DNA of 64,000 nucleotides, taken from assembly GCA_023459055.1 (NCBI GenBank), contig JAEWVR010000041.1, positions 1-64,000 of the forward strand. The letters are read 5' to 3'. Numbering within the stretch: the stretch's first letter is position 1; each line of letters opens with the position of its first letter. This stretch comes from Fibrobacterota bacterium. Lineage in GTDB: Bacteria > Fibrobacterota > Chitinivibrionia > Chitinivibrionales > Chitinispirillaceae. The position numbers and the translations under genes are program-made. This document shows positions 45,141 to 53,820 of the stretch, piece by piece. The notes under the pieces were generated by a model, which searched no databases, had not been told where the DNA came from, and saw nothing but the letters and a program-made list of their open reading frames with translations.

Positions 45141-46857
45141 TGCGGTGCCTCTTTACAATCAGTGTTTCAATTTCTGCTGCACACCGGTCCGGATTCATTG
45201 GTTCTCCATCTGCAAATGTCAATGATATCGGTGATATTCCGGTTTCCATCCGGATAAGCCGCGCATACTGTCCGCTTGCATTGGTCTCCGGTAGAAACAA
45301 AAGATAACTATGTTCAACAAGTTTATTAAGTGCATTCTGACAAACAGGAAATACAATCTGTGAATACATTGCTGCGATTAAAAAGCCTTTATTACGCAGT
45401 TTCGCTACAGCCTCTTTTACCGCCATGCAATCTGCACCCCATGCGGTTATAGAAAAATCAACCGAACTTTTTGTAGCCGTATCAATATCATACTCTATTA
45501 AGTGAGCATACTCTTTTTCGATCGTTGATACCTTCAATTGACGCCGCGCGACTTGATGGGTACGTTCTGCAGCACTTTCTATCGGATATCCAGACTGATC
45601 ATGTTCCAAACCGGTTATACAATAGGTGCCTTTTGAAACCGTTGGTACCGGCAGGCATGGATTCGCAACATTGTCATCAGCATATCGTTTAAACCGATGT
45701 ACTTCCCGTATTGTTTTTCCGATGTTCCGTGATACCGGTTCTATTTTATTTTGTAAATCTGATGGTTCAATCGAAGAATTACCCTGCGCAAGTGCACAGG
45801 AACTTAAAACAATTACCGGGGATGCGTAGTGTTCCGCCATATTAAATGCATCAATGGCTGTATAATAACAATCCTTTACCGATGATGGAGCAATGACAAT
45901 CCGGTGATCTTCACCATGTCCTCCAAAGGCTGCTGCAAGAAGATCCTCCTGACCGTGATGCGTTGGAATCCCGCTTGACGGTCCCGCGCGCTGGACGTTT
46001 ACTATTACGGATGGCACCTCGGCAGTTGACAAATAACTGATAAATTCCTGCATCAGAGAAAACCCGGGTCCGCTTGTTGCGGTCATTGCCTTTACACCTG
46101 CAAATGATGCACCGGTGATTGTACCAATAGCTGCAATCTCATCCTCTGCCTGATATACTGTTCCTTGTACTTTTGGAAGTTCCAGAGCCAGATAATCACC
46201 AATTGTTGTCGCCGGTGAAATTGGATACGATGCAAAAAAACGGCAACCTGCTTCAAGTGCACCTTCAGCAAAGGCCGTGTTGCCATCAAGTGAAACAAGG
46301 CTGTTTTGTTCGTTACTAAACTGATACCGCAAATCACCGGTAAAAACACTCTTTGCAAATAGAAACCCTTTCAAAATATCACCCTGAATACTCTGAACAC
46401 TTTGAGGATTATCAGAATAGTTTTTTTGCAACACCGGAATATTTGATGGAGGCTTGATATGTAAAAGCCAGGATATCATTCCTGTAAAGAAACATGGCGC
46501 GGATACATACTTTTGTGTTGCTTTGTCAATACTGATATGTGATGGGTCATCATTTACTTCTGACAAACTGTCAAACACAAATACTTTATTACTGTTATTG
46601 TTTTTATTGTGTAAACCGGCAGTATCCCCGGAAAAATATGCTTCTATGGAAACATCTCCAACAGGGCTTACTATTGGTGTGTTACTAAATGAAAGCAGGG
46701 CACGCACTGTTCCTGAACGTATTGATGAAGGTATGCTTTTGTAAACATAACTGAAAATCCCTAAACTGGATGCTGTTTCATGCAAACACTTTGCAGCCGA
46801 AATAATTCTGTCTCCGGCAGTACCGCTCATTAAAATTCTCACTATTTCACCATTCAT
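45130..46857 (-). CDS. korA: 2-oxoacid:ferredoxin oxidoreductase alpha subunit with fused gamma domain
   Basis: A 575-residue subunit. The N-terminal ~170 residues are a shortened gamma-type domain (MSGTAGDRIISAAK...YKSIPSSIRSGTVRALLSF), and the rest is the pyrimidine-binding alpha domain: AFAEGALEAGCRFFASYPISPATTI, YQAEDEIAAIGTITGASFAGVKAMTATSGPGFSLM and VQRAGPSSGIPTHHGQEDL. With KorB it makes an anaerobic oxoacid:ferredoxin oxidoreductase. Substrate (2-oxoglutarate versus others) is inferred from general similarity. Confidence 0.9.
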   Translation of the reverse strand: MNGEIVRILMSGTAGDRIISAAKCLHETASSLGIFSYVYKSIPSSIRSGTVRALLSFSNTPIVSPVGDVSIEAYFSGDTAGLHNKNNNSNKVFVFDSLSEVNDDPSHISIDKATQKYVSAPCFFTGMISWLLHIKPPSNIPVLQKNYSDNPQSVQSIQGDILKGFLFAKSVFTGDLRYQFSNEQNSLVSLDGNTAFAEGALEAGCRFFASYPISPATTIGDYLALELPKVQGTVYQAEDEIAAIGTITGASFAGVKAMTATSGPGFSLMQEFISYLSTAEVPSVIVNVQRAGPSSGIPTHHGQEDLLAAAFGGHGEDHRIVIAPSSVKDCYYTAIDAFNMAEHYASPVIVLSSCALAQGNSSIEPSDLQNKIEPVSRNIGKTIREVHRFKRYADDNVANPCLPVPTVSKGTYCITGLEHDQSGYPIESAAERTHQVARRQLKVSTIEKEYAHLIEYDIDTATKSSVDFSITAWGADCMAVKEAVAKLRNKGFLIAAMYSQIVFPVCQNALNKLVEHSYLLFLPETNASGQYARLIRMETGISPISLTFADGEPMNPDRCAAEIETLIVKRHRNDE

Positions 46858-47021
46858 AGATCCAAAAATGTATTATGCCACAACTCTTTTAAATCTTTTA
46901 ATAATATCTGTATGTATATATTGTGAACCTCAAATCAGCAGGTGTTCACTAACTTTCAGAGCTATTTACATTGATCTCAATCATAAATGACATACTTTTA
47001 TAGCCTCCGGAGGTATCTGGG

Positions 47022-49373
47022 ATGGGATTTTTTAAAAAACTATCACTATCGTTTGCGGTACTGACATTACCGCTTTCAGTTTCAAATCAAGTGTTTGCGC
47101 AGACATCTTATAACTACGCCGAAGTCCTTCAGAAATCAATGTGGTTTTACGAAGCACAACGCAGCGGACCGCTTGATCCCGCAACAAACAGAGTGGAGTG
47201 GCGTGGATCATCGGGTGAAAAAGATGGTTCCGATGTCGGTAAAGATCTTACCGGTGGATGGCTTGATGCCGGTGATAATATGAAATTCAATTTCCCGATG
47301 GCTTCAGCAGCTACACTTCTTGCATGGGGTGGTCTTGAATATGGTGATGCCTACCGTAAAATCGGGCAATGGGGGTATCTGCTTGAAAATCTAAAGTGGG
47401 TAACCGATTACTTTATCAAATGTCACACAGCAACTGATGAATTTTATGGTCAGGTTGGTGTTGGAATGACCGATCATGTTTGGTGGGGAGCACCGGAAGT
47501 ATTTCCCAAGGAGCGTCCCGCATTTAAAATCAGCGCATCAAAGCCGGGTTCTGAACTTGCTTCTGAAGCCGCTGCAACACTTGCTGCTTCGTCAATACTT
47601 TTCAGGGCAACAGATGCAGCATATGCAGATCTTTGCCTCAAACATGCAAAAGAGTTGTATGCATTTGCAGATAAAAACAGGGGTCTTTACCATGAGGCAA
47701 TCACGGATGCGACCGATTTTTATAAATCCTGGAGCGGCTATGAGGATGAGCTTATCTGGGGAGCACTGTGGCTCTATATTGCTACCAAGGATGAAACGTA
47801 CTTAACAAAAGCAGAAGGAAGCTACGATAAACTGCCAAAAGAGCCGCAAAGCGAAACTCCAAAGTATAAAGAGGCTCTTTCCTGGGATGATAAAACCTAT
47901 GGTTGTTATGTGCTTCTGGCCAAAATAACTAACAAACCACGCTACCATGAAGACACACAGCGCTGGCTTGACTGGTGGAGCCACGGATATTCAGTTCGTC
48001 AATCAGGCGGATCCACCTGGAGCGAAAATGACGGTATTGCCTATACACCAAAAGGTCTTGCCTGGATTCGAGAATGGGGTCCGATCCGTTATGCATCCAA
48101 TACCGGATTTGCAGCAATGGTATATTCTGATTGTAACGATGTACCGGCTGAGAAAAAAGATCTTTATTACAAATGGGCAAAAAGTCAGGTTGATTTCGCA
48201 CTTGGTGATAATGAAAAGGAGCGCAGTTATGTTTGTGGTTTTGGAAAGAATCCGCCAACAAAGCCGCATCACCGCAGTATGCATGGCCCGTGGCTTGACG
48301 ACAACGGAAGGACACCGGTAAATTCACGTCATGTTTTATTCGGAGCACTCGTCGGCGGGCCTGGTAAGGATGGCTCATATGCTGATGATCGTGGTGAATA
48401 TGTTAAAAATGAGGTCGCCACCGATTACAATGCCGGTTTCAGTTCATTGGTTGCGCGTCTTGTAAAGGATAACGATGGTGAACCACTTGCAAATTTCCCG
48501 ACTCCACAGGTACGCGATACTGAATTTGTGGTTGATGCAAAAATCAATCAGGCCGGAGACCGTTATACTGAAATTGCGGCAATACTTCGTAACAGAACAA
48601 CCTGGCCGGCTCGTTATTCACCTAACCTTAAACTTCGGTATTATGTTGACCTTTCAGAGGTTATCGCAGGCGGATTAAGCATTTCTGATGTTACTGCTGA
48701 ATTCAAAAGCTGTGGATTATGTGATAATCCTGCGACAGTAACACCCCTGATCAAAAGTTCAACCGATCCGGATGTCTACTATACGGAAATATCGCTCAAT
48801 GACGAAAAGATGTTCCCGGGTGGTCAATCTGTTCATCGTCGTGAAATACAGTTTAGAATCGGACTTAATGATAAGGCTCCTCAAAAGCTCTGGGATCCAT
48901 CAAATGATTATTCGTACACCGGTCTTACAAACATGATTGATTCTGCAAATGCAAAACGAATGCCGCTTTACGAAAACGGAGTTCTGGTATGGGGTGAGGA
49001 ACCGGATGGAGAAAAATTCAAACCGGCAACCTGGGATATGCCCGCTTTTACAGAACCAAAATATGCTGCATCAACATGGGATGAATCACTCTTTAAGGGT
49101 GAAGGTACCACTAATGTTAAGCAATCATTCAACATTGCCGGTAACAAGAGATTTTACACCCTTGCTCAGCAGGGAAAAATCCTGAGAGTTTCTCCACTTG
49201 AGAACGTTCGAGTATCGCTTTTCTCGCTTGATGGAAGCAGGATTGAATCGTTTAATGTACTTAAAAATGCTCAACGTACAATCAACCTTTCAGGCAGAAG
49301 TTCATCAGCTTTTGTACTTGAGGTGTCATCAGAGAAAAAATCCGATTTTCAGGTGATTTATATCGCAAAATAA
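47022..49373 (+). CDS. GH9 endoglucanase with CBM3-like domain and C-terminal sorting-like tail
   Basis: A 783-residue secreted cellulase cutting beta-1,4-glucan. Signal peptide 1-26 (cleavage VFA-QT). The GH9 domain (about 27-480) has catalytic-base Asp in GGWLDAGD (82-85), His in HHRSMHGPW and the acid Glu near 464 in NEVATDYNAGF. A CBM3-like module follows (about 505-655: FVVDAKINQAG, WPARYSPNLKLRYYVDLSE), the processive-type theme B arrangement. The last ~70 residues (VRVSLFSLDGSRI, ending YIAK) match tails of other secreted proteins here. GGAGG precedes the ATG, and a terminator follows. Confidence 0.95.
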   Translation: MGFFKKLSLSFAVLTLPLSVSNQVFAQTSYNYAEVLQKSMWFYEAQRSGPLDPATNRVEWRGSSGEKDGSDVGKDLTGGWLDAGDNMKFNFPMASAATLLAWGGLEYGDAYRKIGQWGYLLENLKWVTDYFIKCHTATDEFYGQVGVGMTDHVWWGAPEVFPKERPAFKISASKPGSELASEAAATLAASSILFRATDAAYADLCLKHAKELYAFADKNRGLYHEAITDATDFYKSWSGYEDELIWGALWLYIATKDETYLTKAEGSYDKLPKEPQSETPKYKEALSWDDKTYGCYVLLAKITNKPRYHEDTQRWLDWWSHGYSVRQSGGSTWSENDGIAYTPKGLAWIREWGPIRYASNTGFAAMVYSDCNDVPAEKKDLYYKWAKSQVDFALGDNEKERSYVCGFGKNPPTKPHHRSMHGPWLDDNGRTPVNSRHVLFGALVGGPGKDGSYADDRGEYVKNEVATDYNAGFSSLVARLVKDNDGEPLANFPTPQVRDTEFVVDAKINQAGDRYTEIAAILRNRTTWPARYSPNLKLRYYVDLSEVIAGGLSISDVTAEFKSCGLCDNPATVTPLIKSSTDPDVYYTEISLNDEKMFPGGQSVHRREIQFRIGLNDKAPQKLWDPSNDYSYTGLTNMIDSANAKRMPLYENGVLVWGEEPDGEKFKPATWDMPAFTEPKYAASTWDESLFKGEGTTNVKQSFNIAGNKRFYTLAQQGKILRVSPLENVRVSLFSLDGSRIESFNVLKNAQRTINLSGRSSSAFVLEVSSEKKSDFQVIYIAK

Positions 49374-49403
49374 GAATAACGTTTTATTGCTTCCTGATAT
49401 TTT

Positions 49404-49435
49404 AAAAGGTCAACCTTTATCGGGTTGACCTTTTT
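49404..49435 (+). terminator. Rho-independent terminator after the GH9 gene
   Basis: A perfect 12-bp stem AAAAGGTCAACC (49404-49415 with 49423-49434), 7-nt loop and T-run; the A-run on the other side may also serve the convergent GH13 gene. Confidence 0.85.
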
Positions 49436-49489
49436 GGTATACACCATGGGTTACCAATTAATCTCTCAATAGCAAGTCAATAAAACTTT

Positions 49490-50848
49490 TTACTGCTTAT
49501 TTATAAGAATTCTTCCCCAACATGATGGCAACTGGATCGATAACCGATTGTTTTCAATTCGATACTGCTCATTATTATTGAGAATGTCGGTAAATATAGC
49601 ACCGTTTTCCCACCTGACAGGAATCATTACATTGCAGGGTTCATTTTTTGCATTGACACAAATAATAGCAGCTTGTTTACCAGACTGCCTGAGAAAACAG
49701 TACTGTTCTGATGCTGTCAACAATGTTGAGTAATCTCCTCTCCGCAAAATTTCAAGCTGCTTTCGTATGTTGATCAGTCTGCGAATTTCCTTGTATAATG
49801 GTGCGTTTGTTATGGTTGCAAGTGATGATGCAATATCAATATGAGGACGCATCGGCTGATCATTTCCCCCCGTTTTCCGTCCCTCTATTGCCCACTCACT
49901 TCCATAATACAACGATGGTATACCCGGCATGGTAAACAAAAGAATATAGAGTGGATAAAGATGTGCTTTATTAATCAATTTCGATGCCACTCTGTCAACA
50001 TCATGGTTATCTGCAAAATTGTAAAGATTTAATCCTTTGTATATGCCATGTTCACCAAACTGACGATTCAATGAGTAAGCAATTTCAAAGTAGTTTTTAT
50101 CATTATGACTCGACCAGAGTCCTTTGTAACACTCATAATTGGTAACACTATCCAGACTATCGCTATTTGCCCATGCACGGTAATCGCCATGAATCACCTC
50201 CCCCATGAGCCAGAAATCACTTTTAACTGCTTTGCATTGTGCATGCATCGCTGTAAAAAATGACTTATCCATGACATCTGCTGCATCAAAACGCATTCCG
50301 TCAATATCAAATTCACTGATCCAGTATCCGACCACATCAAAAATATATTGCCGTAGTTGCGGGTCATGAAGATTCAGCTTCACCAGACTGTAATGTCCAT
50401 TCCATCCCTCATACCAGAACCGATCCCCATGACAACTTTGTCTGCTGAAATCAGTATGAAACCAGGATCTGTACCGTGAGTCCCAACCGACCTTCCGGAG
50501 ATCATCAAATGCAAAGAAATCCCTTCCGACATGATTAAACACCGCATCAAGTACAACCCGAATTCCTGCAGTATGACACAAGCGCACAAATCTTTTGAGA
50601 TCATCGTTAGTACCAAGTCGACGATCCACATTGAAATAATCTCTGGTGTCGTAACCATGTGATGTTGATTCGAACAGTGGACCGATATAAAGTGCTGTTA
50701 TTCCAAGTTCCTGAAGGTAAGGGATCCATTGGTCAAGATTTCTGAGTAGTGAGACTGGAGCCTGTGTAAAATCATTCTTTAGAGGAGCACTCAAAGCACC
50801 AAGGGGATACATGTGATAAAATAGAGCATCATCATACCAGTGTGACAT
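49490..50848 (-). CDS. GH13 alpha-amylase family enzyme (intracellular)
   Basis: A 452-residue glycoside hydrolase with no signal peptide, likely acting on imported maltodextrin or cyclodextrin. Catalytic residues are Asp188 (GMRFDAAD), Glu217 (LMGEVIHGDY) and Asp283 (NHDVDR); region I is DAVFNHVGRDF. It lacks the N-terminal starch-binding domain of neopullulanases, giving a compact TIM-barrel plus C-terminal domain. It lies 51 bp after a TetR gene, and the same operator word occurs in front of both, so it is probably repressed by that TetR. AGAAGGGTGG precedes the ATG. Confidence 0.92.
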   Translation of the reverse strand: MSHWYDDALFYHMYPLGALSAPLKNDFTQAPVSLLRNLDQWIPYLQELGITALYIGPLFESTSHGYDTRDYFNVDRRLGTNDDLKRFVRLCHTAGIRVVLDAVFNHVGRDFFAFDDLRKVGWDSRYRSWFHTDFSRQSCHGDRFWYEGWNGHYSLVKLNLHDPQLRQYIFDVVGYWISEFDIDGMRFDAADVMDKSFFTAMHAQCKAVKSDFWLMGEVIHGDYRAWANSDSLDSVTNYECYKGLWSSHNDKNYFEIAYSLNRQFGEHGIYKGLNLYNFADNHDVDRVASKLINKAHLYPLYILLFTMPGIPSLYYGSEWAIEGRKTGGNDQPMRPHIDIASSLATITNAPLYKEIRRLINIRKQLEILRRGDYSTLLTASEQYCFLRQSGKQAAIICVNAKNEPCNVMIPVRWENGAIFTDILNNNEQYRIENNRLSIQLPSCWGRILINKQ

Positions 50849-50866
50849 AATCCACCCTTCTATACC

Positions 50867-50882
50867 TACCGTTCGGTATACT
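50867..50882. promoter_or_regulatory. TetR-type operator before the GH13 gene
   Basis: TACCGTTCGGTATACT, containing palindrome TACCG-TT-CGGTA (50867-50878), lies between the TetR stop and the GH13 start and differs by one base from the site before the TetR gene. Confidence 0.7.
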
Positions 50883-50899
50883 AATAATATAAAAAAAAC

Positions 50900-51466
50900 T
50901 TATGAAAAAATTCCATGCATGAACTGTTTTACTACCGCACGCACAATCAGATCATCCAGTTCAATCTCATTATTAAGCGCAAAAACACAGTAACTTTGTA
51001 TCAAACCGACAAAACTCATTGCCAGAAGATTCTCCTTGCCACGCATATTTCCATGATCAGAAACAGCTTGAGAAAAAAGTTCTTTTATGAGATCAGAAAT
51101 ACGGCTGGTGTACTTTTTTTGAGTAGTATGGATATCACTTTCAACCGGTGCAAATGATGATCCCAGTGAGAATCTGGTAAATACCGGCTGCTCCTTTTGA
51201 AGCATAAAGAAAGTTTGTGTAAGTGATTCCAGATTTATGATAATGTCATTGTGATATTCTGCTGCACTTTTGATTTTTTGAATGAATGGAGGATAAAAAA
51301 AATCAAAAATTGCCTCCATTAGACCCATTTTGCTCCCAAAGTAGTGATACAACGTGGGTTTAGTAATCGAACATTCGTTACAGATCTCCTGCACACCAAC
51401 AGCGTCATAGCCCCGAAGTGAAAACAGGTGTAACGATTTCTCCAGAATATTCTTTTTATTATCCAT
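50900..51466 (-). CDS. TetR/AcrR family transcriptional regulator
   Basis: About 188 residues. The N-terminal helix-turn-helix is typical: LEKSLHLFSLRGYDAVGVQEICNECSITKPTLYHYFGSKMGLMEAIFDF. The C-terminal ligand domain is unassigned. ATG 51466 is chosen so the operator stays upstream; a longer frame begins at 51505 inside the operator. It sits upstream of the GH13 gene on the same strand and probably controls it and itself through the shared operator. Confidence 0.9.
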   Translation of the reverse strand: MDNKKNILEKSLHLFSLRGYDAVGVQEICNECSITKPTLYHYFGSKMGLMEAIFDFFYPPFIQKIKSAAEYHNDIIINLESLTQTFFMLQKEQPVFTRFSLGSSFAPVESDIHTTQKKYTSRISDLIKELFSQAVSDHGNMRGKENLLAMSFVGLIQSYCVFALNNEIELDDLIVRAVVKQFMHGIFS

Positions 51467-51476
51467 ACTTCTAATA

Positions 51477-51492
51477 TACCGCTCGGTATACT
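51477..51492. promoter_or_regulatory. TetR-type operator before the TetR gene
   Basis: TACCGCTCGGTATACT, within palindrome TATACCG-CT-CGGTATA (51475-51490), lies 9 bp upstream of the TetR start, as expected for autorepression. Confidence 0.7.
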
Positions 51493-51747
51493 GGAAAACA
51501 ACCACTTTTTATATTTCATAAAAACTGATGGCCTAATATGCCTTCGTTATGATATAAGTGAAAGTTTAGGTAACAATGGCAGAAGGGCATTTCAATCAGC
51601 TGGATATTCCAATCTTGTTACTTGCTGGATCATTAGCATCTTATAGTACGATCTCTACCAATGCAACAGATCATAACCCTATACACAGGCATAGATTTTT
51701 GTGGTAACAACTTCGTAACTTTTTTTTAAAAAATTTCGTTTGAGGTA

Positions 51748-51776
51748 TTGACATACATATTTCAATGAAGTATCTT
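51748..51776 (+). promoter_or_regulatory. Sigma-70 promoter of RNA element copy B
   Basis: Perfect -35 TTGACA (51748-51753), 17-bp spacer, -10 TATCTT (51771-51776). Transcription would begin near 51782, inside the repeat. Confidence 0.75.
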
Positions 51777-51874
51777 ACTTGTACCTACATAATAATCCTC
51801 ATTGCAAGGTCCTCTTGCAGACAATTTGGGTGAAGCGGAAGGCGTCAGGTAGTAATACCTGGCGCTTATTTTTT
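51769..51874 (+). ncRNA. Repeated small-RNA-like element, copy B
   Basis: 103 of 106 bases match copy A. The predicted ~93-nt transcript has a TGCAAG/CTTGCA hairpin and ends in a 10-bp hairpin whose loop is GTAA here and GCAA in copy A (both GNRA tetraloops), then TTATTTTTT. The next gene, hipB, starts 212 bp later with its own operator array, so this copy looks like an independent small RNA. Confidence 0.7.
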
Positions 51875-51929
51875 AGTACAATTACAGATTTAATTTATCT
51901 ACCTATTTTCAAGTATTTCAACTCCAATC

Positions 51930-52070
51930 TAGTGCATTATAATGCACTATTCTATCTCTAATATTCTAAAAAGAAGACAATTCATCAAAAATGTGTACTT
52001 AAATGCACTTTTTACGTGTATTAGCACTAAAAAGATCATATATTTACAATAATGGGCAATATATTGCACT
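51930..52070. promoter_or_regulatory. TGCACT operator array of the hipBST-like operon
   Basis: A perfect 20-bp palindrome, TAGTGCATTATAATGCACTA, at 51930-51949 contains TATAAT at its centre. Further half-sites TGCACT lie at 52004-52009 and 52065-52070, with AGCACT at 52023-52028. This is a typical arrangement for an autoregulating antitoxin. Confidence 0.7.
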
Positions 52071-52086
52071 TTTTTATGGAGTTATA

Positions 52087-52299
52087 ATGACTGTCGAGCA
52101 GATCTTACAAACAATTCGTCCAAGACGGCAGTTGCTTAAAATAACCCAGACAGATCTTGCTGAACTTTCCGGTGTATCTCTGCGTACAATCAAGGCACTT
52201 GAAGAGGGAAAAGGAAACCCTACCATTGAACTATTGTTAAAAGTGCTAAACGTGCTCGGACTTACTCTTACTACTGCAGAGAGAGTACATAATGAATAA
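52087..52299 (+). CDS. hipB: HipB-like XRE antitoxin/repressor
   Basis: A 70-residue helix-turn-helix protein: RPRRQLLKITQTDLAELSGVSLRTIKALEEGKGNPTIELLLKVLNVLGL is a canonical Cro/HipB fold. It would bind the TGCACT array and repress the operon. ATG 52087 follows ATGGAG. It overlaps the next gene by 8 bp. Order and sizes (HTH, ~107-residue HipN protein, kinase) match tripartite HipBST systems in which the small middle protein is the antitoxin. Confidence 0.88.
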   Translation: MTVEQILQTIRPRRQLLKITQTDLAELSGVSLRTIKALEEGKGNPTIELLLKVLNVLGLTLTTAERVHNE

Positions 52300-52615
52300 T
52301 AAAGGTCTTGTCTATTATAACAATGTACTTGCAGGAACAATTGAGTACCGTGATAAAGAATACATATTTACTTATGATCTGTCCTATTTCAGCAATCAAT
52401 CAATGCCATCAATAGCGATCTCTCTTCCCAAAAAAAAAGCAGAATACCGATCTCCTGTTCTGTTTCCTTTTTTTTATGGACTATTGGCTGAAGGAAATGA
52501 AAAAGCATTGCAATGTTCAGCACTTAAAATTGATGACAATGATCATTTCACCCGCCTTCTTAAGACTGCAGCAGCTAACACTATTGGTGCAGTGACAGTT
52601 CGTGAGGTTATATGA
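52292..52615 (+). CDS. hipS: HipS-like protein (HipA N-terminal subdomain 1)
   Basis: A 107-residue protein corresponding to the N-terminal subdomain of HipA alone: VYYNNVLAGTIEYRDKEYIFTYDLSYF, SIAISLPKKKAEYRSPVLFPFFYGLLAEGN, and NTIGAVTVREVI. In E. coli HipBST this stand-alone subdomain neutralises the kinase. It overlaps hipB by 8 bp and hipT by ATGA. Role as antitoxin follows from the described family and is inference here. Confidence 0.87.
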   Translation: MNNKGLVYYNNVLAGTIEYRDKEYIFTYDLSYFSNQSMPSIAISLPKKKAEYRSPVLFPFFYGLLAEGNEKALQCSALKIDDNDHFTRLLKTAAANTIGAVTVREVI

Positions 52616-53631
52616 ATATTGAAAACTGCCCATCATGTTTAAAAAAAGGACATACTGAATTCTGCCTGCAGTGCAGGAGGCATCTATTCAACGGAAAACG
52701 TGTAAGCCCGATCCTGCCATTTTCACGGCCTGATTATGATCAAAGAAAAATTGAACAGATCAGCCGCCTTTCAATATCAGGGATTCAATCAAAGCATCTG
52801 GTAAAATTGACAAAAACAGAACTGCAGCTTACAGAGGATAATGGGGAATTCATTATTAAACCTGTAATGACTGGTGGCTTTGTTAATATGGCGATCATGC
52901 CTGCAAATGAACATTTCACCATACAGCTTGCACGCCAGATTTTCAAAATCAATACCACTGAATGTGCTCTTGTATTATTCAGGGGTGATATGGCACCGGC
53001 ATATTTGACAAAACGGTTTGATGTTACAACTGACGGGCTTAGAATACAACAGGAAGACTTTGCTCAGATAGCAGAAATATCCGAGGAAACTCATGGGAAC
53101 AATTACAAATACAATTTCAGTTACGAAAAAATTGCATCTCTCATGCGTCAACATGTCAGTACCTACTCGGTGGAAATAGAAAAATTCTACAAAATAATCC
53201 TGTTTAACTTTCTTGTAAATAATGGTGATGCACATCTGAAAAATTTTTCTCTTTTTCGTGATCCAGTCCTGAATTCTTTTGTATTGACACCTGCATACGA
53301 TCTGCTTAATACCAGACTGCATCTGCCAAATGAATCTGAAATGGCTCTTGATCTGTTTGATGCCGATTTTGAAACCGAAAGCTATCAAGTCAATGGTTTT
53401 TACAGTCGTGATGATTTTGAAGAATTTGGAATTCGTATTGGAATACCAGTACAAAGAGTTCATAGAATTATTGATGATTTTACAAGTCGCAGCAAAATGG
53501 TAAACGACCTATTATCCCGATCATTTCTTGATAACAAATGCAAAATTGCCTATTCAGAAATGATTGACAAAAGAGTCGGTGCTCTTCAGTATTCATATAA
53601 AAACAGTGAGCATTTTAAAAAACACGGATGA
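52612..53631 (+). CDS. hipT: HipT-like serine/threonine kinase toxin
   Basis: A 339-residue HipA-C kinase without the HipN subdomain. A Cys4 zinc-knuckle-like start (CPSC at 6-9, CLQC at 18-21) precedes the Gly-rich loop SISGIQSKH (Ser54, Ser56), whose SIS pair matches the autophosphorylation motif of HipT. Catalytic NNGDAHLKN has Asp206; the metal-binding DLLN has Asp230. All residues for activity are present. E. coli HipT phosphorylates tryptophanyl-tRNA synthetase; the target here is unknown. The stop lies 6 bp from a convergent reading frame. Confidence 0.88.
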   Translation: MNIENCPSCLKKGHTEFCLQCRRHLFNGKRVSPILPFSRPDYDQRKIEQISRLSISGIQSKHLVKLTKTELQLTEDNGEFIIKPVMTGGFVNMAIMPANEHFTIQLARQIFKINTTECALVLFRGDMAPAYLTKRFDVTTDGLRIQQEDFAQIAEISEETHGNNYKYNFSYEKIASLMRQHVSTYSVEIEKFYKIILFNFLVNNGDAHLKNFSLFRDPVLNSFVLTPAYDLLNTRLHLPNESEMALDLFDADFETESYQVNGFYSRDDFEEFGIRIGIPVQRVHRIIDDFTSRSKMVNDLLSRSFLDNKCKIAYSEMIDKRVGALQYSYKNSEHFKKHG

Positions 53632-53637
53632 TGTAAT

Positions 53638-53820
53638 TTACAAATGTGCTATTGTAACCTGCTGTATGATTGCTTCTATTATCATTACTGCAAAATCAGC
53701 AGGATCATTGATATTCTCATCGATTTCGTTTGCAACCTGCGAAAACAAACTATACAGATTTCCAATCCGGAAATCTGTCAGTAAATAGTCCAGCCAAGGG
53801 TAAAGAATCTCGTTCTCTTT
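53638..53820 (-). pseudogene. 60-codon in-frame continuation beyond the TPR-protein stop
   Basis: Directly after the TGA of the gene at 53821-54708 the same frame is open for 60 codons with protein-like composition (begins KENEILYPWLDYLLTDFRIG). No ATG or GTG start with a ribosome site exists. It may be the tail of a longer gene cut by a nonsense mutation, or the remnant of a neighbour. Family not recognised. Confidence 0.35.

Noticed and set aside
47947..48378. Overlapping frames on both strands inside the GH9 gene
   Set aside because: GH9 catalytic motifs run uninterrupted through this region in the main frame.
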